A stretch of DNA of 42,355 bases from Phycisphaerales bacterium (GTDB lineage: Bacteria; Planctomycetota; UBA1135; UBA2386): NCBI GenBank assembly GCA_020247305.1, contig JADCJE010000044.1, positions 1 to 42,355 on the forward strand, given 5' to 3'. Of this stretch, positions 16,918-25,064 are shown one piece after another. Position numbers and translations under genes: made by a program. The notes below the pieces were generated by a model, which did no database searches, was not told the DNA's origin, and saw nothing but the letters and a program-made list of their open reading frames with translations. Positions within the stretch are counted from its first letter, which is position 1. Every line of letters begins with the position of its first letter.

Positions 16918-16974
16918 GAAGGCGGCGCCTTCGGCAGGGACGGCCGCGGTCTCCTCAGGGGAGGCCGCGGCCGT
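16918..16974. terminator. Tandem hairpins between convergent genes
   Basis: GAAGGC-GGC-GCCTTC (16918-16932) is followed by a 15-bp stem. Its arms are 16940-16954 and 16960-16974, with one G-T wobble and a 5-base loop. They lie between the converging secreted-protein and TetR genes. The longer stem is the strongest intergenic hairpin in the window and is a good bidirectional terminator candidate. Confidence 0.6.
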
Positions 16975-17061
16975 CGTCGTCTTCCGGCCCGACGCGCAGC
17001 ACTCGCACGCGGCGGAAGGTTGCCACCCGCGCAGAAGCTCCTCGCGAGCGATCGGCGCGCC

Positions 17062-17721
17062 TCAACGGCCCGCGCCGCCGAGGTCGAAGTCGCCGCCGCC
17101 GCCATCGCTGCGCTCGCCGGCGACGCCGGTGGCGAAGCGCGAGACGAGGTGGCCGGCGAGCGCATCCTCGCCGCAGTGCGCCTCGACGTCGCCCGGCGCG
17201 GAGTGCCACTGTTCGAGCGCGCCGCGCAGCGCCGCCGCCAGCAGGAACGCCGTCGTCGCCGGGTCGTCGACGCGCAGCGTGCCGTCGCGAACGCCTAGCA
17301 CCAGCAGTTCGCGCAGGTTGGCGCGCAGCCAGCGCAGTTCCTGGCGGTCGTCCTCGCGCAGGCGCGCCGTGAAGCCTTCGCGCAGCTCGGTCGCCAGCAC
17401 GCGCAGCAGGTGCGTCGCCGCCGGCTCGCGGAAGTGGAAGCGCAGGTAGCCGGCGAGGAAGCCGCGCAGCGCGGCCACTGCGCCGGCCGCCCCCGCCGCC
17501 TGCACCTGCAGCGACCGCCGGCGCCGGTCGCGCCAATGGTCGAGCACGGCGTAGAACAGCTCCTCCTTGCCGGCGAAGTGAAAGTAGACGCCGCCCTTGG
17601 TCACGCCAGCGCGCGCGCCGATGGCCGCGAGCGAGGCGCCGCGGTAGCCGTGCGCGGCGAACGCCGTGGTCGCCGCGTCGATCAGGCGCTCGCGCAGGGT
17701 CGGGTCGGCAGGGCGCGGCAT
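17062..17721 (-). CDS. TetR/AcrR-family transcriptional regulator
   Basis: A 219-residue DNA-binding repressor-type protein. The N-terminal domain reads RERLIDAATTAFAAHGYRG and then SLAAIGARAGVTKGGVYFHF, the helix-turn-helix and closing helix of the TetR family (about residues 10-55). KEELFYAVLDHW follows. The rest is alpha-helical with a variable ligand-binding domain (REPAATHLLRVLATELREGF). The C-terminal 20 residues are Gly/Asp-rich and probably disordered. No efflux pump or obvious target is adjacent. The gene lies downstream of and in the same direction as the GspK-like gene, with a 119-base gap, so it may have its own promoter and control itself or a distant locus. The effector is unknown. 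Confidence 0.85.
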   Translation of the reverse strand: MPRPADPTLRERLIDAATTAFAAHGYRGASLAAIGARAGVTKGGVYFHFAGKEELFYAVLDHWRDRRRRSLQVQAAGAAGAVAALRGFLAGYLRFHFREPAATHLLRVLATELREGFTARLREDDRQELRWLRANLRELLVLGVRDGTLRVDDPATTAFLLAAALRGALEQWHSAPGDVEAHCGEDALAGHLVSRFATGVAGERSDGGGGDFDLGGAGR

Positions 17722-17840
17722 GCGGCTGGGCTCAGATCCGGGAAACGCGGCAGCACCGGCGGCCCCGGCCGCATGGCGCGACCGCAGCGCCGGCCGCCAT
17801 GGACGATCCGAGGTCCTGTGGCACGGTCTCCCCCAGGCCC

Positions 17841-19616
17841 TCAGCGCGGCGCGTAGAACTGTTCGCGCAGCGACTTCGGCAGGTAGAAGTCGATCAGGAA
17901 GGGGTTCCAGGCCCGCTCCTCCTGCGCAAACTGGTCCATGTTGGCGTAGGTCAGCGACAGGTCGAGCGCTTCGTCCTGCAGGTCGACCGGCATGACGCGC
18001 AGGCCGATGCGCTCCTCGAACGGCACCAGCGGCACGATGCTGCCCTCGCCGTCGGCCAGCCGCAGCACGATCGAGCGCGCGCGGCGCATGACGTAGATGC
18101 GGTTCTCCTCGCTGCGCTTGAAGAGCGGCGCGAGGTGGATCGCGAAGACCTCGGACTTGGTGGTCAGCGCCGCCTGGAACTCGGCCTTGGCGTCGGCGTT
18201 GCTGAACTGCGCGAACTCCTCGACCTGCTCCAGGTCGGCGATGGTGGCGAACACGCGCAGCTTCTTCTCGGCGCCCGGCATCACGTCGCCGAAGTCGGAC
18301 GCCTCCGTGCCGCCGCCCTCGGCGGCCTGCAGCATCGCCTCCTCGTCGACCTCGTTGCGGTGCTTGACGATCGCGTCGATCACGCGGTCGGGCACGCGGT
18401 CCTCAGCGAACAGGCACCGCAGCACGGCGCGCGGCGCGGTGTTGACGTTGACGAGCACGCCGAGCCCCTCGGGCTGCACGGCCGGGGCCTCGCCGCCGGC
18501 GTTGCCCTGACTGCCTTGGCCGCCTTGGCCGCCCTGGCTGCCTTGGCTGCCCTGGCCGCCTAGGCTGCCTTGGCCGCCTTGGCTGCCTTGGCCGCCTTGG
18601 CTGCCCTGGTTGCCGCCGCCGGCGTTGCCCTGGTTGCCCTGGGCGCCGGAACCCGGCGCGCCGCCGGCCCCCGCCGCCGCCGCGCCCCGGCTGTCGCCGC
18701 GGGATTCGGCGGCGGCGCGCTGGCGCGCGATCTTCTCCGGGTTGCCCGGATCGATGCGCAGCGCCGTCCACATGGTCAGGACCGACTCGAGGCCGAGGTA
18801 GACCTTGCCGTCGAGCACCTTGTCGAAGAACAGGTCCTCGTTGACCGACGGCAGCATCAGCAGCTCGTCGAGGTGCATCAGGCCGACGACGTCGCGCCGC
18901 TTCTCGTCGAGCGACTTGAGCAGCGGCCGCGGCATCTGCTCGGTGCCGCCGCGCTTGCCCCATTCGAGCAGGTCGCTGACGACGCGCTCGGCGTCGGCGA
19001 TGGTGACGTCGAACTCGGAGTCCTCGCGCAGGACGTCGATCAGCCGAACCATGCGCGCACGCGTCAGTTCGGCGAACTTCTCGTCCGGGCTCCACAGCCC
19101 GAGCACGTTGAGCTTGCGGTTCTCGTCCTCGACCCAGACGTAGGTCGTGACGTCACCCTCGGGCCGCCCGACCGGCTGGAACCACGCATCGCGGCTGCCA
19201 TCGCACTGGGACGCCGGGTCGGGGGGGGCCTCGCCCTCGCCCTCGCCCGCGCCGCCGGGCGCGCCCTGGCCGCCCGCACCCGGCAGGCCGGCCCCGCCGC
19301 CCTGGCCCATCGCGCCGCCGAGCCCGCCGCCGCCAGCCCCGCCGGCCTCGCCCTCGGCCCCTTCCAGGTCGCCGAGCAGTTGCTGCTCGGCCTCGGTCAG
19401 CTGGTAGAGCATCTGCGTGCGCATGCGCGCCAGCAGCGCGTCGTTCTCGCCGGTGGCGCGCACCATGCGGGCGGCGACGACGAGTTCGGCGACCAGGATG
19501 TAGAGCAGGATCGAGAAGATCAGCGCCAGCACCAGGGCGACGCCGCGCTCCTCGCGCTGCCCGCCGTCCGGACGGGGGACGGCGGCAGTTCGGCGCGGCG
19601 CAGACATGGCGGTCAT
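17841..19616 (-). CDS. GspK-like type II secretion minor pseudopilin with Gly/Gln-Ser repeats
   Basis: A 591-residue protein resembling GspK, the minor pseudopilin that caps the type II secretion pseudopilus. A prepilin-like N-terminus (REERG followed by VALVLALIFSILLYILVAEL from residue 26) gives one membrane segment and a possible peptidase site after Gly25. Later come WVEDENRKLNVL, the SAM-like/helix-hairpin region typical of GspK, and VNVNTAPRAVLRCL near residue 390. Two low-complexity insertions make it much longer than the usual ~320 residues: a Gly/Ala-rich one at about 85-140 and a GSQGGQ-type tract with Gly at every third position at about 310-380. Starts at 19649 and 19607 are alternatives. 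No other gsp genes are in the window. It lies 150 bases downstream of pnp in the same direction. A pilus-like assembly other than type II secretion is also possible. Confidence 0.7.
   Translation of the reverse strand: MTAMSAPRRTAAVPRPDGGQREERGVALVLALIFSILLYILVAELVVAARMVRATGENDALLARMRTQMLYQLTEAEQQLLGDLEGAEGEAGGAGGGGLGGAMGQGGGAGLPGAGGQGAPGGAGEGEGEAPPDPASQCDGSRDAWFQPVGRPEGDVTTYVWVEDENRKLNVLGLWSPDEKFAELTRARMVRLIDVLREDSEFDVTIADAERVVSDLLEWGKRGGTEQMPRPLLKSLDEKRRDVVGLMHLDELLMLPSVNEDLFFDKVLDGKVYLGLESVLTMWTALRIDPGNPEKIARQRAAAESRGDSRGAAAAGAGGAPGSGAQGNQGNAGGGNQGSQGGQGSQGGQGSLGGQGSQGSQGGQGGQGSQGNAGGEAPAVQPEGLGVLVNVNTAPRAVLRCLFAEDRVPDRVIDAIVKHRNEVDEEAMLQAAEGGGTEASDFGDVMPGAEKKLRVFATIADLEQVEEFAQFSNADAKAEFQAALTTKSEVFAIHLAPLFKRSEENRIYVMRRARSIVLRLADGEGSIVPLVPFEERIGLRVMPVDLQDEALDLSLTYANMDQFAQEERAWNPFLIDFYLPKSLREQFYAPR
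18505..18650 (-). repeat. 9-base coding tandem repeat in the GspK-like gene
   Basis: On the minus strand a degenerate 9-base unit of the type GGCAGCCAA / GGCGGCCAA repeats about fifteen times, encoding Gly-Ser-Gln and Gly-Gly-Gln triplets. It looks like a slippage-prone minisatellite within a structural linker. The length may vary between strains. Confidence 0.7.
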
Positions 19617-19766
19617 CGGACGCGCATGGTAGCGGCTTCTTCCCGGCATCGCCGAGCCGGAAACGCTCGAAGCCGACCGCGGGACGCGCCCGCTGCCGGC
19701 TTCGCACGTGCGTCACGGCCGCGCGCGACGCCCGGGGCGTCGGCGCAGCGGACGGCTCGCTGGTTC

Positions 19767-22700
19767 TCAGTCGCGCCGCGGGCGGCGGTCGCCGCCGCGG
19801 TCCGAGCGACCACGGCGCGGCGCATCGCCGAGCACGCTGTCGAGGGACTCCAGCTTGCCGACGTCCTGCGCGGGGGCCGGGCGCTCGCTGACGTCATCCT
19901 CGAAGTCGGCCATCGGCAGGCCGCCACCGGTGGCCGGACGCGCCGGGCGCTCCGCCCGGGCCGGGGCGCCAGGGCCGCCCATGCCGCCATCGCGCGGGCC
20001 AGCGGCGTCGCGCATCGGACGGCGCTCACCGCGCTCACCGGCCTGCGGCTCGTCGCGGCGCGGGCGCCAGCCCTCGCTGCGCTCCGGACGCGGGCCACGC
20101 TCCTCGCGCATCGGCCGCTCCTCGCGCGCCGGACGATCTTCGCGCGGGCCGCGCTCGAAGCGCTCGCTGCGCTCCGGACGCGGGCCACGATCGCCAGGGC
20201 CGCGATCGCCACCGTGCTCCGGACGCGGGCTGCGCTCTTCGCGCATAGGCCGCTCTTCGCGCGCCGGACGATCTTCGCGCGGGCCGCGCTCGAAGCGCTC
20301 GCTGCGCTCCGGACGCGGGCCACGATCGCCAGGGCCACGGTCGCCACCGTGCTCCGGACGCGGGCCGCGCTCCTCGCGCATCGGCCGCTCCTCGCGCGCC
20401 GGACGGTCCTCGCGCGGGCCGCGCTCGAAGCGCTCGCTGCGCTCCGGACGCGGGCCACGGTCGCCAGGGCCACGGTCGCCACCGTGCTCCGGCCGCGGGC
20501 CGCGCTCCTCGCGCGCCGGACGGTCCTCGCGCGGGCCGCGCTCGAAGCGCTCGCTGCGCTCCGGACGCGGGCCACGATCGCCAGGGCCGCGATCGCCGCC
20601 GTGCTCCGGCCGCGGGCCGCGCTCCTCGCGCCTCGGCCGCTCCTCGCGCGCCGGACCGTCTTCGCGCGGGCCGCGCTCGAAGCGCTCGCTGCGCTCCGGA
20701 CGCGGGCCACGATCGCCAGGGCCACGGTCGCCACCGTGCTCCGGCCGCGGGCCGCGCTCTTCACGCATCGGCCGCTCTTCGCGCGCCGGACGGTCTTCGC
20801 GCGGGCCGCGCTCGAAGCGCTCACCCTGCTCCGGCCGCGGGCCGCGCTCTTCGCGCATCGGGCGGTCCTCACGCGGACCACGCTCGAAGCGCTCGCCGCG
20901 CTCCGGCCGCGGACCGCGGTCGTCGCGCATCGGGCGATCCTCGCGCGGGCCACGCTCAAAGCGCTCGCCGCGTTCCTCGCGCACTGCCGGGGGCACTGCC
21001 GGAGACACTGCCGGGGGCACTGCCGGCGACACCGCCGGCGACACCGCCGGGGCCGCTGCCGATGCTGCCGCCGGAGCCGCCGCCGCCGGCGCGCCACCGC
21101 GCTCGGCCAGGATGACGGCCTTGCGGCTCAGCTTGACCTTGCCGAAGTCGTCGATCGCGATGACCTTGACCTTGAGCACGTCGCCGATGCGCACGACGTC
21201 GGTCACGGCGCGGATGAAGCTGTCGGACAGCTCCGAGACGTGCACGAGGCCTTCCTGGCTCGGCAGGATCTCGACGAACGCGCCGAACTCCTTGATCGCG
21301 GTGACGCGGCCTTCGTAGATCGCGCCCAGGGTCACCTCCGCCGTCATCGAGCGGATGTGCTCGATGCACTTCTTGACCTTCTCGGAGTTGGCGCCGGTGA
21401 CGGTGCAGATGCCGCCGTCCTCGACGGAGATCCTGCACTCGAAGTTCTCCTGCATCGCGCGGATGTTCTTGCCACCCGGGCCGATGATCAGGCCGATCTT
21501 CTCGTTGGGGATCTGCACCGACTCCAGACGCGGCGCGTTGGGGCTCAGCTCGGCGCGCGGCGCCTTGAGCGCCTTGTTCATCTCGCGCAGCACGTGCAGG
21601 CGGCCCTGCTTGGCCTGCTCCAGCGCCTGCGCCATGATCTGCCGCGTCAGGCCCTCGCACTTGATGTCCATCTGCAGCGCGGTGATGCCGCGCGCCGTGC
21701 CGACGACCTTGAAGTCCATGTCGCCGCAGGCGTCCTCGCTGCCGAGGATGTCGGTCAGGATGGCGAAGCGCTTGCCCTCCATCACGAGGCCCATCGCGAT
21801 GCCGGCGACGGGGTGCTTGATCGGCACGCCCGCGTCCATCATCGCCAGCGTGCCGGAGCACGCGGTCGCCATCGACGAGCTGCCGTTCGACTCCAGGATC
21901 TCGCTGGTGACGCGGATCGTGTAGGGGAACTCCTCGCGCGACGGCAGGATCGCCTCGAGGCCGCGCTCGGCGAGCGCGCCGTGGCCGATCTCGCGGCGGC
22001 CCGGGGTGCCGACGCGCTTGACCTCGCCGACCGAGAACGGCGGGAAGTTGTAGTGCAGCAGGAAGCGCTTCTTCTGCTCCGGCATCAGGCCGTCGATGAT
22101 CTGCTGGTCATCGGTGCCGCCGAGCGTGACGACGCCGAGCGCCTGCGTCTCGCCGCGGGTGAACAGCACCGAGCCGTGCACGCGCGGCAGCACGCCGACC
22201 TCGATCGTGATCGGGCGCACCGTGACGTGGTCGCGGCCGTCGGCGCGGACGCCGCGCAGGATCGACTGGCGCTCCGCGTCCTTGACGAGGTCCGTCAGGA
22301 TGGCGCCGACCTTGGCATTCCAAGCCTTCTGCTCCTCCGACGAAGCGCCGGTCGGCGCGTGGAACTTCTTGCTCGCCTTCTCCTTGGCGGCCTTGGTCGC
22401 GGCGCTGCGGACCTGCTTGCTGCCCGGGGTGACCGGGGCGGCGCGCAGCTCGCGGCCGAACTCGTCCTCGATCGCCTTCACCAGCTCCGCATCGTGCACC
22501 GGCGGCGTGAACGCCATCTTCGGCTTGCCGGCCTTGGCGACCAGCTCGTCGATCATCTCGGCGATCTGCTTGCAGGTGCCGTGCGCGAGCTCGAGGGCCT
22601 GGAGCATCAGCTCCTCGGAGACCTCCTCGGCGCCGGCCTCGACCATCGCGACCGCGTCCTTGTGGCCGGCGACCGTCAGGTTGAGCTTGTTCTTGTCGCT

Positions 22701-23384
22701 CTGGATGTCCGTCCACAGCGGGTTGATCGACAGCTTGCCGTCGATGCAGCCGATGCGGACCATGCCGAGCGTCTCGCCGTGCGGCAGCGAGCTGAGGGCG
22801 ACGGCGGCGAAGCTGGCGATCGCCGCCAGCACGTCGGGGTCGTTCTCGCGGTCGGTCGACAGCACCTGCGAGAGGACCTGCACCTCGCGCTTGAAGCCGT
22901 CCGGGAACATCGGCCGGATCGACCGGTCGATGATGCGGCAGGCGAGGATCTCCTTCGTCGTCGGCCGGCCTTCGCGCTTGAAGAAGCCGCCCGGGATCAT
23001 GCCGGCGGCCGAGGTCTTCTCGCGGTAGTCGACGGTCAGCGGGAAGAAGTCGATGCCGTCCATCGCCTTCTGGTGGTTGGCGGTGGCGAGCACCATCGTG
23101 TCGCCGTAGCGGGCGACGCACGCGCCGTCCGACAGCTTGGCCATGCGGCCCGTCTCCAGCGTCAGCGTGCGACCGCCGATCACCCGCTCAACGACGACCT
23201 TGCCGGTCGGCGCGGGGGCATGCGCAGCGGCAGCGGCGGCGGGCGCGGCGGCCGGGCTCGACTTGCCGCCGGTCTTGGCGGTGGCGGGCTTGGCGGCGGC
23301 GGGCTTGGCGGCGGCGGGCTTGCGGGTGGTCTTCGGCTTGCTGGCCGGAGCCGGCGAATCGTCTGCCTTCTTCTTGCTTGCCAT
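19767..23384 (-). CDS. pnp: Polyribonucleotide nucleotidyltransferase with long Arg/Glu/Gly/Pro repeat tail
   Basis: PNPase degrades RNA 3'-5' by phosphorolysis and can add tails. The core is complete: RNase PH domain 1 from about residue 61, a helical linker, RNase PH domain 2 with SNGSSSMATACSG and DILGSEDACGDMDFKV, KH domain (about 621-680, IGLIIGPGGKNIRAMQ) and S1 domain (about 685-758, YEGRVTAIKEFGAFVEI). Two additions stand out. An N-terminal Lys/Ala/Pro stretch of ~55 residues precedes the core. After S1 comes a tail of ~450 residues with PAV repeats, then ERFERGPRED-containing units of up to 45 residues, making the 1205-residue protein far longer than the usual ~700. ATG 23384 was chosen (MASKKK); ATG 23444 is in frame, but the interval contains a direct repeat of CGTTCTCTGC (plus strand 23401 and 23429) and reads like a leader. 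rpsO lies upstream in the classic order. Confidence 0.95.
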   Translation of the reverse strand: MASKKKADDSPAPASKPKTTRKPAAAKPAAAKPATAKTGGKSSPAAAPAAAAAAHAPAPTGKVVVERVIGGRTLTLETGRMAKLSDGACVARYGDTMVLATANHQKAMDGIDFFPLTVDYREKTSAAGMIPGGFFKREGRPTTKEILACRIIDRSIRPMFPDGFKREVQVLSQVLSTDRENDPDVLAAIASFAAVALSSLPHGETLGMVRIGCIDGKLSINPLWTDIQSDKNKLNLTVAGHKDAVAMVEAGAEEVSEELMLQALELAHGTCKQIAEMIDELVAKAGKPKMAFTPPVHDAELVKAIEDEFGRELRAAPVTPGSKQVRSAATKAAKEKASKKFHAPTGASSEEQKAWNAKVGAILTDLVKDAERQSILRGVRADGRDHVTVRPITIEVGVLPRVHGSVLFTRGETQALGVVTLGGTDDQQIIDGLMPEQKKRFLLHYNFPPFSVGEVKRVGTPGRREIGHGALAERGLEAILPSREEFPYTIRVTSEILESNGSSSMATACSGTLAMMDAGVPIKHPVAGIAMGLVMEGKRFAILTDILGSEDACGDMDFKVVGTARGITALQMDIKCEGLTRQIMAQALEQAKQGRLHVLREMNKALKAPRAELSPNAPRLESVQIPNEKIGLIIGPGGKNIRAMQENFECRISVEDGGICTVTGANSEKVKKCIEHIRSMTAEVTLGAIYEGRVTAIKEFGAFVEILPSQEGLVHVSELSDSFIRAVTDVVRIGDVLKVKVIAIDDFGKVKLSRKAVILAERGGAPAAAAPAAASAAAPAVSPAVSPAVPPAVSPAVPPAVREERGERFERGPREDRPMRDDRGPRPERGERFERGPREDRPMREERGPRPEQGERFERGPREDRPAREERPMREERGPRPEHGGDRGPGDRGPRPERSERFERGPREDGPAREERPRREERGPRPEHGGDRGPGDRGPRPERSERFERGPREDRPAREERGPRPEHGGDRGPGDRGPRPERSERFERGPREDRPAREERPMREERGPRPEHGGDRGPGDRGPRPERSERFERGPREDRPAREERPMREERSPRPEHGGDRGPGDRGPRPERSERFERGPREDRPAREERPMREERGPRPERSEGWRPRRDEPQAGERGERRPMRDAAGPRDGGMGGPGAPARAERPARPATGGGLPMADFEDDVSERPAPAQDVGKLESLDSVLGDAPRRGRSDRGGDRRPRRD
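20089..21053 (-). repeat. Tandem coding repeats in the pnp tail (135-base and 12-base units)
   Basis: Within pnp, a 135-base unit (45 residues from RSERFERGPRED through GPGDRGPRPE) is present about six times with small deletions: one copy lacks six residues and the last is cut to about 30. Two shorter 24-residue units precede them toward the S1 domain. Before those, at about 20981-21053, a 12-base unit encodes Pro-Ala-Val-Ser/Pro repeats. The copies are nearly identical at the DNA level, which implies recent expansion or homogenisation. Confidence 0.85.
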
Positions 23385-23734
23385 GAGGTTTGGTCTCGTT
23401 CGTTCTCTGCGTTTCGCTTCGTTCACTGCGTTCTCTGCAATCACGCGCCACGCTGTTCCGCCCCCACGTGGGGCCAGGAACGCATGGCGCGTCGGGCGGG
23501 CCGGGCCCGCCGCTCCGGTCTCGGGGCGGATGGCCGCGAGCCGGCGGAAATGGCAGCGCCCCCCGCTCCTCGGGGGCCCGCGCTGCGGTTGGATGCCGGC
23601 CAGGGGCCGGAATCCGGATGGAGCCGCCTCATTGCACGAGGCGGCGGCATGGTCTGACCGCGCTTCCGGTCGGTCAGGGGCGGCGCGTGCATCGCGCGCC
23701 GCGCGGGAGGGCCCGGCTCACCTTGCTGTCAGCG
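23385..23734 (-). promoter_or_regulatory. rpsO-pnp intergenic leader with hairpins
   Basis: No gene is seen in these 350 bases between rpsO and pnp. On either strand several stems can form. GCCGCCTC (23623-23630) pairs with GAGGCGGC (23638-23645), and CTGACCG (23654-23660) pairs with CGGTCAG (23671-23677). A perfect 12-base palindrome, CCCCACGTGGGG, lies at 23462-23473. In Escherichia coli the rpsO-pnp gap holds a terminator and an RNase III-processed hairpin through which PNPase controls its own mRNA. The position here suggests a similar role, by inference only. The last 50 bases before pnp are purine-rich in the mRNA and repeat GCAGAGAACG twice. Confidence 0.45.
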
Positions 23735-24004
23735 TCACTTGCGCAAGCCCAGCTTCTGGGCGAGCGCCTCGTACTTGGCCGCGTCGACGCGGCGCAGGTA
23801 CGTCCCGAGCTTGTTGCGCCGGTTGACCTTCATCAGAAGGCCGTGGCGGCTGTGGTAGTCCTTCGGGTGCCGCTGCATGTGCGCGGTCAACTCGCTGATC
23901 TGCGCCGTCAGGACGGAGATCTGGACCTCGGGGGAACCGCTGTCGGTGGGGTGGCGCCGGTTCTCGGCGATCGTCTTCTTTTTGGCTTCGGCGGAGATGG
24001 TCAT
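23735..24004 (-). CDS. rpsO: 30S ribosomal protein S15
   Basis: S15 binds 16S rRNA early in assembly of the 30S platform. The 89-residue product has the standard length and motifs: DSGSPEVQISVLTAQISELTAHMQRHPKDYHSRHGLLMKVNRRNKLGTYLRR covers nearly the whole family signature, here cited in full only as the segment about residues 20-72 with key elements SPEVQI, HxxDYHSRHGL and RRxKLxxYL. The ATG at 24004 is preceded by AAGGAATCCAGGG on the minus strand, one of the few plausible ribosome binding sites here. pnp follows downstream, as in many bacteria. The lipoprotein gene upstream is 260 bases away, so rpsO probably has its own promoter in that gap; I cannot place it confidently. Confidence 0.97.
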   Translation of the reverse strand: MTISAEAKKKTIAENRRHPTDSGSPEVQISVLTAQISELTAHMQRHPKDYHSRHGLLMKVNRRNKLGTYLRRVDAAKYEALAQKLGLRK

Positions 24005-24265
24005 CCCTGGATTCCTTTGCTTTCGCTTCGGACCAGTGCGCCAGAACAGGGATTCCAGCGGCACGGTCGGCCCTTGCGGGCAGTTTGGGTCAAACGGTAA
24101 GGGCGAAGATGCTAGCGACCGCCCCCCGACCACCGCAAGAGGCATGGCTGCCCCCACCCGGCCAAAGCCCGAACAGCCGCCGGCGAGGCGCCCGGACGGC
24201 GCGGCCCACGGCGGCGGCGCTGGCGGCGCTGGCGGTGCTGGCGGCGCCGTCCGCGCCGGCGGCGA

Positions 24266-24916
24266 TCAGCGGGTGCAGCGCGGCAGCCGCTGCAGCATCT
24301 CGCTGACGGCGAGGTCGACGCACGAGCGCGACATGCCTTCGCGATCGCGCGGCGTGACGCCGGCGCCGCCAGCGCGGACCTTGCCGGTGATCTGCCCGCT
24401 CCACAGCAGCACGCCGTCGCTGCCGAGCAGCACGGCTTCGAGCTGGAACCACACGTGCTTGTCGATCGCGAGGTTGCTCTCGTCCCATCCCGACACGCGC
24501 AGGGCGAAGACGGCGTCCTCGCCAGCGTGCCCGGCGAGCTTCTGCAGCACGGCCGGTTGGATCAGCGACTGGCCCTGCGCCGGCTTCGGCACGTTGGCCA
24601 GGGCGGTGTCGACGGCGACCGGCGTGATCGGCGTGTAGAGCCGGCCGGGCAGCTGGCGGATGATCTCCTGCCGGAACAGCGTCAGGTGGCGACCGGCGCG
24701 CCGCTCGGGGCGATCGGCGTCCGCTGTGCCGTCCTCGACCGCCAGCACGGCGATCTGCGTCGGACTGCGGGCCGCGAGGTCGGACGTCGGCGTGAAGGCC
24801 GCGTTGACGACGACGGGATCCGGCGTCTGGCAGGCAGCGCCGATGAACGCCAACAGGGAGAGCGCCGCCACGCGGCGTGCGCACGACCAACCACCCAACG
24901 ACGACTGCAAGACCAT
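24266..24916 (-). CDS. Predicted lipoprotein, GNA1162/CsgG-like fold suspected
   Basis: A 216-residue protein with a signal peptide ending in LLAFIGAACQT; Cys29 is a likely lipidation site, although Gly at -3 makes the lipobox imperfect. The mature part has IAVLAVEDGT early, then LYTPITPVAVDTAL, EDAVFALRVSGWDE and VWFQLEAVLLGSDGVLLWSGQITGK. It ends with a helix (CVDLAVSEMLQRLP). The order of an early IAVL strand, a DAVF.LRV..W strand and a LLWSG.I strand resembles the GNA1162 (DUF799) and CsgG-related lipoproteins, which associate with the outer membrane. The match is from pattern only. It is divergent from the vWA gene across 148 bases. Downstream, three 9-base GCTGGCGGC-like repeats (24219-24245) lie just after its stop. 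Confidence 0.62.
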   Translation of the reverse strand: MVLQSSLGGWSCARRVAALSLLAFIGAACQTPDPVVVNAAFTPTSDLAARSPTQIAVLAVEDGTADADRPERRAGRHLTLFRQEIIRQLPGRLYTPITPVAVDTALANVPKPAQGQSLIQPAVLQKLAGHAGEDAVFALRVSGWDESNLAIDKHVWFQLEAVLLGSDGVLLWSGQITGKVRAGGAGVTPRDREGMSRSCVDLAVSEMLQRLPRCTR

Positions 24917-25064
24917 GACCGTATCCTCGCGGCAGACGACGCAGCGAGGTTAGCGCGACGCCGCAGCGCAAGGAAGCGCGCGCCAGCGATGATTTGCTGC
25001 GGTGCTGGCGTTGCCGGCCGGCGCGCGCTGCCTAGCCTGCACAGCACCTCGCACCGCCTCTCCC

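Noticed and set aside
18479..18690. Collagen-like domain in the GspK-like protein
   Set aside because: Glycine recurs every third residue, but proline is absent from the tract, so a stable collagen triple helix is not supported.
20089..20985. Regular 135-base repeats that might suggest a CRISPR array
   Set aside because: Repeats are contiguous, in frame, without unique spacers, and encode the PNPase tail; no cas gene is present.
18570..23657. Very long open frame (about 1700 codons) on the plus strand opposite GspK-like and pnp
   Set aside because: It is the antisense of two well-supported genes. GC-rich codons leave few stops in this frame, and the product is Arg/Ala/Leu-rich with no family motif; its repeats mirror the pnp tail.
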